DNA of 64,000 nt from Yponomeuta sedellus. Lineage: Eukaryota > Arthropoda > Insecta > Lepidoptera > Yponomeutidae. A model generated the notes under the pieces. The model was not told the origin of the DNA. It saw only the letters and a list, made by a program, of their open reading frames with translations, and made no database searches. Position numbers and translations under genes: made by a program. The stretch's first letter is position 1; each line of letters opens with the position of its first letter. Shown piece after piece: positions 55,571 to 64,000 of this stretch. The stretch is taken from positions 13,948,269-14,012,268 of the forward strand of contig OW203725.1 of the NCBI GenBank assembly GCA_934045075.1. Direction: 5' to 3'.

Positions 55571-58500
55571 TTTTATACAACTATGACTAATAATTGGAAG
55601 TTCATGTTCCTCCACCCTAGTCAGCACAGTCGATAGCAAGCCAACCTTTACATTTTTGACCAAAGTCACCAATACATGGTAAGGTTGTGTATATTTTCAA
55701 TATACTATATCTTTTCTTTGTTTTGCCAAAACTTGAAAACGTACAATAGGACCTAATAATAGGAAAATACCATCAATAAGCATCACAAAACCACTTTTAT
55801 AGTAATTGCTCTACTTCTTCTGACGTGTACGTGCCCACCCTATATTTTCGTTGGTATCGCTTAGTACATTTTGTGTATATATTCTACATCCGCTACATGT
55901 GTCACCGAAACAGGATATCCAGTGTGCTTATTGTCTTTTGCACAGCGCATGGCTAGGTATCAAATAAAATGCAATTACATAAAGTAAACGCAGGCAGGCA
56001 CACCCATTCCGGGACACCTTTTCATTTAATCAAAACTTGTTTGCACACCCATTGAGTTGTGTGGCGGTGGCGGCGAGCGGTTAGCGCAGGGCGCACGATC
56101 TGCACTGCTGCATAGTTTCACTCGAGACCCAACACCGGTTATTCGACGTCACCATCTTTTGATAGATCCTTTTTTGTATGTACCTATTGAAATTATTAAA
56201 AGCGCAGCGAGGGTGCGCGTGCGCCGCGACAACTGCCGAGATTGTGCACCTGGCCGCGCGGCGCGCCAACAGACCCGCTCACGTGATGATGATACGTTGC
56301 GCACTATTATTACTTGATTTATGTGCATACTTTATCTATTGTAGGCCACCTTTACTCTATTCTCTTCAACTCCGACACAGGAACATATTATTGCTTCCTA
56401 CCATATACACATCATACAGTAGCACAGCGAAATAACCGAAGATTAACTACAGCACTGCATGGCATAGTACTCATGACACTCATTGTTTATTGTGGGCTCG
56501 CCACGCATACGGAGGCATTACATTATGCCTGCGATGGAGGTCTAGCGCTCACCGGACTCCGTGCATGTACTAAATCCGAACAACGTCATTTTCTTTAGAG
56601 CGAGTGGCGATCGCGTGCGTGAGCTGTGGTCCTCATGTTAGCCGATGCTGAGACGCGTCGAACCATAGACCGCCCACCGAGATTAGGCTGTGGTCCCACA
56701 GTTGCGATCAGTAGATCTCTGATATAGTGGCTACAGGGAGGATATGGCACAGTAGATGCGGACATGCCAGTGGCAAAGAGGCTTTTTGGGTGAAAGTATG
56801 ATTCCGCTTACTCGTTTCGATTACCACAAAAATATTAACGATGAAAGTAAGTACCTATGTAACATGAAATAACGCGACCACACAAAAGAAAGTTGATGTC
56901 TTCAGTTGGAGCTAAGTACCTATTATCGTTTGACATGGCTAAAAGGTACAGTAAATCGCCCAATTTTGTGGCTATGTAGGCATTTATTTACAACTTTATC
57001 TGCCTGAGACATTAAAGCATTACGTGAGCTGGGTCGAGGTACACGATCCTCAAATTGCATTTAATGCCTTTGACATTAATCGAAATAAATAAACAATGAC
57101 GTGAAAATATTTTGCGTCTCACCAACGAAACAATGTGTGTTTCGGCTTTACTTCACTGTTTTTTTATGACAATTTTGTGCCATTCTGTAAGTCTTATGTG
57201 TCATCAACGGCGCCATGACACACTGAAAAATTGCTCCTTAATTGCAAATGCTCTCATTTTTTAGCGGTGAATTTTCTCTTAAGAAACGTTATGTGTGTCA
57301 GTGGACTTTCCACGAGCTCTACATTGTGCATGTGCAGAACATTGGCTTTGTGCTTGTCATTCATGGCTGCAATGCATTGCTCTCACATCTAGATATAAGA
57401 ATCAGATCGCATGTCACTGAAGGTCGAGTCCAAAGTCGACTGTTGCGATTGCCTTTGTCCGAGAGACATCAAAGTGGCCGTCGCCCTCGATGTGTTCTGT
57501 ATAATGCGGAAACAATGCGCAGGCGCGTCGTGCATCGCCGTGTCGTGTTCGGCTGCGGCTGATGTTTGCGCTCGTAAAGTGTCATTATGGTAACAGTACC
57601 GCATTGTTGTTTTCGGTGATGGCCGCCTCCCCGTGCTCTCTCCGTACCGCGGCGAGGCTGCCCCGCGCCCGACGCCCGTCACGCCAACTTAAAGCCGAAA
57701 TGGGTTATGGTCGACTCTTGCGAAACTTTACGGGCCATCGTCTACAACGAAATCTCGTTCCGTTTAATAGCCTTCGAATTTTTAAGAGCCAAAAAAGTAC
57801 CTAAATCACGATGACGTGTCTTGAACTCAAATTCGTGATTTCACGTGGTTTCGGACGTTGAACTCGTTGATGAAAAGTAGAAAATAAAAAAAGAAATATA
57901 ACTGAAACTAATCAGCTGAGAATCATGTTTCGCCATAATTTACTTACGAGAAGTCATGATTCTCAATCACGCATAAACGTTTGATTGACACCCAAATAGG
58001 TACATAGACAATTAATGTTTCCTATTGATTCCGGATACGTGAAAAGAAAGAAATTTGAGTTGAAACTCTCTGTCGGTTTAAGTATGTATACAGATAACCC
58101 ATTTGCAAGCTTTATCTGTTAGTTATACATATGTAAATCTTGAGTTTATACGGCCATTGCGTCATATAAAACAAATAAATCATCACCTCTAACACTTTTA
58201 CTCTACGTTCGCTTTAGATGCCTATTGTTGTACCTAAGTACAGTGTCGAAAGAAGCAATTAATATCATAATTTAATTAAGTCGACGGTGATGAAATGATG
58301 AATGAGATGTTTATATTACATAATGGTTTTTTCCTATTTATGTTTGAGTTTGCCCCCTATTTCATAACATTGGAGTATTATTTCGTAGTCTCCGGAGTGA
58401 GTTGCAGTTTTGTTGCTAGACTTGTGCAATTAACAATTCTGAAGAGTCCTATTGCAGTTGCATAATAAATAGTGTCAAGGTATCAAAATATAATATTACT

Positions 58501-58647
58501 CGTATATAAGCACCTGTAATAAACAAAGTTGTATATTTTACCTATTATTATTACTGCAAAGGTAACATGACAGCGCGATCCGCGAGTTTAATGGCGTTAA
58601 AATGTCACAATTTGACAACTAATATTGGTACTCGCGACTTCGGACAT
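55571..58647. other. 3 kb non-coding, no gene seen
   Basis: Contains GC-richer stretches (56060-56290 and 57410-57690) where several frames on both strands stay open for 60-106 codons, none resembling a protein. No repeat family recognised. It is the longest stretch in the window free of recognisable repeats. Confidence 0.45.
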
Positions 58648-58650
58648 TTA

Positions 58651-58788
58651 GGGCCAGTTTCTGAATTGAGAACTTCGCTAAGTAAATAGTTAACTGTAGT
58701 GCTGTCTCTTCGAATTCCTCATTAAAGAGCGTGACAGACCGTTACTTAAGTATTTACTTAGTGAAATTCTTAATTGAGAAATCGGCCC
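58651..58788. mobile_element. MITE family J, intact, TTA target duplication
   Basis: TTA (58648-58650) and TTA (58789-58791) flank the element. Termini: GGGCCAGTTTCTGAATTGAG left, GGGCCGATTTCTCAATTAAG right (minus sense), and the similarity continues through CTAAGTAAATAGTTAAC / CTAAGTAAATACTTAAG. 138 bp, no coding capacity. A 3-bp TTA/TAA duplication suits PIF/Harbinger-type elements. That assignment is inference. Confidence 0.75.
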
Positions 58789-58791
58789 TTA

Positions 58792-59085
58792 GTCGCGGCT
58801 CGCGTGCTTATCACATAGGTATCTAATAAGAAAGAGAACTTCTTAACAATACAACAGATTAGATACAATACAGCGTGTTAAAATATTGACAGGCGATCCC
58901 AAATATGCTACGCAACATGTCACCAAAATATAAATCGATAAAAAATCCTGGGATATCAACAACATTTTGGGAACTAATAGCACAGAATAGACGCATAACT
59001 TTAGGTGTTTTTATTTCGCCCAGTTTTTTAGATGGTTCCTTGGGAAAAAATTACAGAAATAAGTTACTAGGATGCATTTCTTGTT
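58792..59085. other. non-coding or lost 5' part of the following LINE
   Basis: The plus-strand frame 58905-59108 is open but does not show reverse-transcriptase fingers-domain motifs. Confidence 0.4.
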
Positions 59086-60626
59086 ACGAAGATGTATCAA
59101 ATTCATGATATGGTTGCGGTTCGGTGGTTCGATAGCTACTTGCCGGGCCAGGCGCTAATTGTGGCTTTGCAGAGGAGTAACGGTACAATGCAGTTTTCAA
59201 CAACGAAGCAGTTAGGTAGAGGTGTACCGTCCATACTGGGACCCTTGTTGTTCATTCTGTATAGTGTAGATATCGTCGAGGAGATCAAGAACAGTAGGTG
59301 CCATTTATATGCCGACGATACAAAATAGTACATGCCTACCTTGCCGTTAGATACAGCTATAGCGGCTGATTAGATCAACAGCGATCTAGACCGTATTGCG
59401 TCTTGGTCTGACAGGAATTGTCTGGTACTGAACCCTAGCAAGTCCAAGTATATGGTGCTTGGTACTAAACATCTAGTCCATAATACGATGCAAGCTCTTA
59501 CTGTCAAAAATAAAGCTATAATGGGTGAACCAATAGAAAGAGTGGTAGAAGCAAAAAAATTGGGTGTAGTGATGGACGGAGATCTACGTTTTGAAAGTCA
59601 TATTAGAAATGTAGTCAGCAACTGCTTTTATCGCCTGAAGATTCTATATACTCGTAATATTTGCGATTACCTCAGCACTGATTTGCGTATCAGGCTGAGT
59701 GAATCATTAATATTATCTAGACTTTACTATTGGGATGTTGTTTATGGTGATTATATACTTGGCCGGACAAAGAGACTAATACAACGAGTGCAAAACGCAT
59801 GTGCTACGATGCTGTTCGGTGTAGTACGTAATAAAACTCACTCGTACTTATAAGAAGCTCGAGTGGTCATCTCGCCAGCGTTACGTTCATAAAGATAAAA
59901 TTCATGTACCTGCGCATAGAACAATGACTTTTCGTGGCAGTTTCAGGTATGCGGCATCCAAGTGCTGGAATGATTTTCCCAGTCCGTGAAGCTTCTAGTA
60001 GGTATGCCTTTGGGCGCAAGCTCAGGGCATATTTGCTTGAACAGCAGAGACCATCCCATCCTCTCCAGACTTCTGGCCGCTTCCGATGTGACTAGTGATC
60101 GCGTCATCACTCTGACTTATAACTTTCGTAAGGCAGTTATATATAAGGTTTACACTTACTATTACTATTATTATGTAAATTCTATTTATTTATATAATTA
60201 ATCATAGTACTTTAATCTCGATAATTGTATGTATATGTTTTTTTATTATTATATCTATGTAATTGTAACTTTACTATTATTAATTAAATTGTATTTATAT
60301 ATTTATGTAGTGTAGTTAAAAATATTTTTATTATCGGTGCATGTATTCGTTTTTTTTACTTATATTTAAGTATGAAATAATATTACAATATGATGATGCG
60401 CCGCGCGTGGAACCCTCATGACTGTCCCATGAGGGTTCTACGCTGACTGGCTGACTGAAAATCAGTGCTGAGGAATAATACCCTCGGCAGTATGCTGAGT
60501 CAGCTAGCTGCCTATTGCAGCAGAGATACACCGTGACCATCGTTTGTAAATTTTTTGTTAAGAACTTTGTTTTGTGGTGTCTCATCATAACTGTTGCGGT
60601 AATAAAGGTGTTTTTCTTTCTTTCAG
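59086..60626 (+). mobile_element. Jockey/CR1-type LINE, 5'-truncated
   Basis: Reverse transcriptase from just before the WFDSYL motif to its C-terminus (RGSFRYAASKCWNDFP, LRAYLLEQQRPSHP in shifted frames, 59930-60060), then an AT-rich stretch and a structured 3' region. That region contains CTGACTGGCTGACTG, an AATAAAGG poly(A) signal (60600-60607) and a TTTTTCTTTCTTTC end at about 60625. The fold-back GAACCCTCATGACTGTCCCATGAGGGTTC lies at 60410-60438 (split word: GAACCCTCATG / CATGAGGGTTC). Dead copy. Confidence 0.75.
59092..59853 (+). pseudogene. non-LTR reverse transcriptase, broken
   Basis: One frame throughout, with in-frame TAG codons at 59326 and 59371 and TAA at 59851. The palm motif LYADDTK (YADD at 59308-59319) carries the two catalytic aspartates. 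GVPSILGPLLFILY corresponds to the family's GVPQGSILGPLLFILY with two residues (QG) lost. LVLNPSKSKYMVLGTK and AKKLGVVMDGDLRFESHI are further family motifs. The stop codons and the deletion make it non-functional. Confidence 0.85.
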
Positions 60627-60689
60627 TTCCGCAGTACAATTTAATAAAACATCAGTAGTCGTTGATTTTCCAGGCATTGTTGATTTCGA

Positions 60690-60750
60690 AAAAAAAAAAA
60701 CTGTAATTCTGTAGAGACACGTCTTCTCTACATAATTACAGATTTTTTTC
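60690..60750. repeat. A/T-flanked palindrome, 17-bp arms with one mismatch
   Basis: CTGTAATTCTGTAGAGA (60701-60717), 7-base loop, TCTCTACATAATTACAG (60725-60741). The A-run before and T-run after pair as well, giving an arm of about 25 bp. Confidence 0.85.
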
Positions 60751-61038
60751 TGCGTTACTTTGTTAATAACCGCTGTTATAATAAATGTAGATCTGTTTTT
60801 TATTACCACGTGTGATTTTATTTACATTACAATAACACAAACCTAAAAACCTTTTCTTTAAATAAGAAATCGTTACCGAAAGTTTAACGCCTAGAAACAA
60901 TAAGCAAATAAGCAATCGAAAATACTCAGTTAATATTAACTTGTTAATTTTTTACACAAATTCATCGCGTCAAGATTAAGTGCAGGATTATATTAAAAAT
61001 CAAAATACATTATTGAAAACCTTTATTTATCTTTGTGC
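60751..61038. other. non-coding, nothing recognised
   Basis: AT-rich spacer. Confidence 0.4.
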
Positions 61039-61115
61039 AGTGCACTGCTGCCACCAAAAAAAGAAAACTTATTAGCAGTATTGCTAATAAGTTTTCTTTT
61101 TTGCAGCAGTGCACT
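61039..61115. repeat. long palindrome, 34 paired bases per arm, 4-base loop
   Basis: AGTGCACTGCTGC (61039-61051), a 5-base insert CACCA, AAAAAAGAAAACTTATTAGC with A (61057-61077), loop GTAT, then the uninterrupted inverse (61082-61115). The only difference between the arms is the CACCA insert. Confidence 0.95.
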
Positions 61116-61274
61116 TTACTAGGTCGTTGCTGCTGATCGCGCGATTTGGTCGTTTTTTGTTGCAAAGTCGCCAATAACGTGACTGAATAGTGTGCTCGCG
61201 TGTAAACGTTGAGGCGTTGTCGACTGTACTAAGAAGTTGCTACTTCTGTGATCGGAATTAAGGTAAAACCCGAT

Positions 61275-61400
61275 AACTAAATAAATAGAGAACACTTTGC
61301 TGTGCATAAAAATGGGAATAACATAGATACTCGTAAGAGTACAGACCGCGGCTTTTTCACTAAAAATGAGCTCTTCCACACAACCTTCGGATTTACTGTA
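61275..61400 (-). mobile_element. CR1-like LINE 3' end fragment
   Basis: AGAGAACACTTTGCTGTGCA, GCGGCTTTTTCACTAAAAAT and CTTCCACACAACCTTCGGAT match the order at 9836-9950 and 49600-49720. The (TATC)n tail is reduced to TAAATAAATAG. Confidence 0.65.
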
Positions 61401-61499
61401 TTGATTCTTTGGAGAAGGAAGCAGATGTACAAACATACAAATAGATAATTTTAGAATACGTCTTTTTCAAAAATAAATTGTTTATACACAAACGCAAAG

Positions 61500-61856
61500 A
61501 ATTATATTATTTTTAATGCACTAACCCGTGCTAAGGACAATTTTAAAAAACCTATTTAGAGGCTAAAAATTCCACCCATGCCGGGATTCGAACCCGCAAC
61601 CTCTGGCTATCCGTGCCAGCGCTCTTTCCAACTGAGCTAATGGGCGACTCACCGGCATCAGTGAAATTTCGAACCTCTTTACAATATTCTCTGTATTACG
61701 TACAGGCAGCGACATCTGGCTGCAATTTGCATCACTTGCAGCCCCGAGTACCCACTTTGCAGTTAGGCTTTACATTGGAACGATATCGCTGTACCCACAT
61801 GATTATATTATTTTGCACTAACCCGTGCTAAGGACAATTTTAAAAAACCTATATAA
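61500..61856 (-). repeat. SINE family A, copy 9 with start of a second tandem unit
   Basis: Complete minus-oriented unit (module 61573-61645), ending at TATATTATTTT. GCACTAACCCGTGCTAAGG with ACAATTTTAAAAAACCTAT (61814-61852) then starts a second unit that breaks off at once. Confidence 0.85.
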
Positions 61857-62010
61857 TAACCAGAGAATATTGTAAAGAGGTTCGAAATTTCACTGATGCC
61901 GGCGAGTCGCCCATTAGCTCAGTTAAAAAGAGCGCTTGCACAGACAACCAGAGGTTGCGGGTTCGAATCCCGGCATGGGTGGAATTTTTAGCCTCTAAAT
62001 AGGTTTTTTA
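61857..62010 (+). repeat. SINE family A, copy 10, inverted against copy 9
   Basis: Plus orientation from CAGAGAATATTGTAAAGAGG through the tRNA-like module (61909-61980; B box GGTTCGAATCC intact, anticodon arm changed to CTTGC/AACCAG) to GCCTCTAAATAGGTTTTTT. The switch from minus to plus occurs within a few bases of 61857. Confidence 0.85.
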
Positions 62011-63477
62011 AAACAAAAGAAATTTCATTAAACATTACTTGGTGCTGACACCTGAACTGGGGGTGGACCTGTATCTGAGGAGCTAATTATGTCTTAATCC
62101 TGTCATCTTCTAACTTGCATTTGGATTTGATGTGAATAATAACCGAATACCCTGTCGGACTCAAGTTACTTAAGATATTCAAGAGGAAGAAAACAATAGT
62201 CAGTCCTCTACTTTCACTCAATTAAGTTTTTAATATGAATTAAGCACATTACGGATCCGAGCTCATTTTGGTATTGTGATTGCGGCCATTGTTCATAATG
62301 CTCAGGAACATCAAAACAATGATTATTGAAAATCATTATAAAGATGTCAGCCACTGATCGAAGCTATAATAACAAACGATAAAATCACGCTTGAACAAGC
62401 AAACACAATGACCTTAGCAATATGTGAGACAATGAGGCCTCCCGGGAGAGAGAGGCACTCGCACTCCACTTGACTTGAACTTGTCAAGAGTTGAGCGATG
62501 TGTTCCTCCGCCTGTCACCACTCGCCACTCGCCGTGCTCTCATCAGCAGATACCAGCTACGGCTCAAGTAGGTACAGTGCTACACAAGAAATAAGTCTCG
62601 CGGATGTACCTGCGCAGATGACCAAATTTTGGATGTGCGGCAAGTTGATCGACCAATCATTAATCATTAGTTTCATTTTATGGCAGGCCGCGTGCCTTTG
62701 TTGCTATTGGTTGATTCAACGTCATCGATGCAGGTGACTATTAGTTTGGCAATATTAGCGTGAGCGAAATAGGTAGCGCTACTGCGGCAATCAATTCTTC
62801 TATCATGTTGAATGTTACTTCTTCCTAGTCTGCGCGAACGCAGATTCCCGAAGGCACTTTTATGATGTGTAGTACTGAACAGGTTATTTATAATCGTTCT
62901 GGTAGACTTTATAAACATTTTTTTTGAGACAAAACAAATGAAAACAGTCTAACGGCGTTGATGTTCTTTGGATTACCTTTTCAAAGTCATCAATATACTG
63001 TTGTATACACGTACCTAAAGCTGAAGTATTGGTGTTTCGTGAAAAATCGGTTTTGATGGTGCTCAACAGCTAGATAGCACATTGACCTTTAAACGCATGC
63101 ACACAGCCGTGTCTGTGGTTGGTCAATCGAAAATGCCAAAATGTTGATTCCAAAACTTACAAACTTTTGACGGCGCAGCATGGACAGGCTCCACCAGATG
63201 GTCTAACGACCAGCACCTAGAGGCGCCGAGTTGAGTAGCACGGGTTTACTATTGCAATGCGATTGGTTACTAGACTACCGACAGTGTGAATGAAACAACC
63301 TTAAAAAACCAAGTGTGAAGTTTACGTCCTGGAGTGGGCGTCAAATGGGTGATCATGATGATTATTTTTCTTTGATTTCACGACCTTACAGTAGCTGAAC
63401 ATAAGAGTCTTCAACAAATGCATCCTGCCGTTATAACATCAGCCAAAGAACCAATAGCAGACAATCCACAACATATT
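62011..63477. other. 1.5 kb non-coding, nothing recognised
   Basis: No protein-like frame. The GGCCTCCCGGGAGAGAGAGG spot at 62435 is isolated. Confidence 0.5.
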
Positions 63478-63479
63478 TT

Positions 63480-63600
63480 TGGTGCAGCTGGATGAGGATG
63501 GCCGAAGACAGCAAGTAGTAGCTTGCCATAGGGTGGCATGCCTAGCTGTGGTGTGGAGGACGAATGCCGGTTGATTAATGATGATGATGATTATGATAAG
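63480..63600 (+). mobile_element. RTE-like LINE 3' end
   Basis: CSWMRMAEDSK, stops, then ...AIGWHA in the frame starting at 63480 resemble the RTE C-terminus WMRxAxDRxxWRxxGEAYVQQW. It ends TTGATTAATGATGATGATGA, the (GAT)n-type tail typical of RTE elements. In-frame stops show it is dead. Confidence 0.6.
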
Positions 63601-63715
63601 GCAGAGTCGACGTAATCAAACCGAAGAAGCCATTGAAATAAACACAAAGATGATGAATCTATTCATCATCAGCAGGTAATAGGAATTCAAACTCACCCGT
63701 CACATCGTGAATGTA

Positions 63716-63940
63716 GATGGCGGTGTCAATTCCATAAAACCCAGTGGGTAGAACATTGGACACGGTTGCGAGGGACCCAAGTTCGATTTCCGGAGCGCAC
63801 TTATACCTATGACTGTTTATTTTCAAAGTTACGTACATACATCTGCAAGTTTAAGTAATAGTGGGAGATAGAAAGAAACTTGGCGTAGTCTTCCAACCGG
63901 CACGGAATTTAGTCTGATCCTTCTGACGACCTCCTTCCCA
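63716..63940 (+). repeat. SINE family D/E, copy at the window end
   Basis: Head GATGGCGGTGTCAATTCCAT (an insertion interrupts the A box), CCCAGTGGGTAGAACATTGG, B box AGTTCGATTTCCGG, then TTTCAAAGTTACGTACATAC as in the 22.4-kb copy. The remaining 60 bases of the window show nothing. Confidence 0.65.
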
Positions 63941-64000
63941 AAGTTGCTTCTCACTAGTTCAATAATCTGCCCCAGGTCTAGTAAAAATATTCTCCCTCCA

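Noticed and set aside
1..64000. Bacterial or phage-type systems, CRISPR arrays, toxin-antitoxin or biosynthetic clusters
   Set aside because: No spaced direct-repeat array, no operon-like gene packing and no such proteins. The window is eukaryotic.

Overview
This is AT-rich animal nuclear DNA, most likely from a moth or butterfly (Lepidoptera). The grounds are one spliced insect-type Snail/Escargot gene, no prokaryotic gene organisation, many tRNA-derived SINEs, RTE/CR1/Jockey-like LINE tails, short inverted-repeat DNA transposons, and the short words TAGGTAC/GTAGGTA/ACCTACTTA that litter lepidopteran genomes. Species cannot be read from the sequence.

Only one host protein-coding gene can be defended. 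It lies on the minus strand at 40480-41891: a two-exon Snail-superfamily zinc-finger repressor of 373 residues, best matched to Escargot. A 290 bp intron separates exon 1 (N-terminal start MLVEEN and the CPLKKRPV motif) from exon 2 (two CtBP-type motifs and five zinc fingers). Its promoter is recognisable about 160-190 bp upstream of the start codon, in a CpG-rich block at 42040-42300 with a TATA-like box, an initiator-like site, CCAAT boxes and CAGGTG E-boxes of the type Snail proteins bind. About 40 kb on one side and 20 kb on the other hold no other gene I can support, so the locus looks like a developmental-regulator gene in a gene desert.

The rest is repeats or unrecognised non-coding DNA. 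I separate: SINE family A (about 10 copies or pieces, with a well-kept tRNA-like module, often joined tail-to-tail or tandemly); SINE-like family B (7 copies or pieces, with a tRNA A-box-like end and a conserved GGGGACATACAA end); family C (3 copies); family D/E (different tRNA-like heads sharing a GGTGAAGGAAAACATCGTGA module and an AGAGAGAAGGCCTGTGCCCTGCA tail); LINE remnants (a reverse transcriptase pseudogene at 59.1-60.6 kb, a CR1-like 3' end at 49.6-50.1 kb, RTE-like ends at 31.2 and 63.5 kb); and MITE-like elements at 7.9, 13.0, 16.4, 38.6, 43.4, 44.4 and 58.7 kb. The one at 13.0 kb encloses a decayed THAP domain and is flanked by an 8-bp direct repeat, which suggests a P-element relative. 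A second THAP fragment is at 1.0 kb.

The most unusual pattern is at least 14 short, perfect or nearly perfect fold-back palindromes (arms 12-34 bp, mostly with short loops) scattered over the window, several inside repeats that lack them elsewhere. Together with the inverted composite SINEs, this points to repeated template-switching events. I found no operon, CRISPR array, phage or toxin system. I did not find a clearly new molecular system; the palindromes and the P-like element are the best leads.
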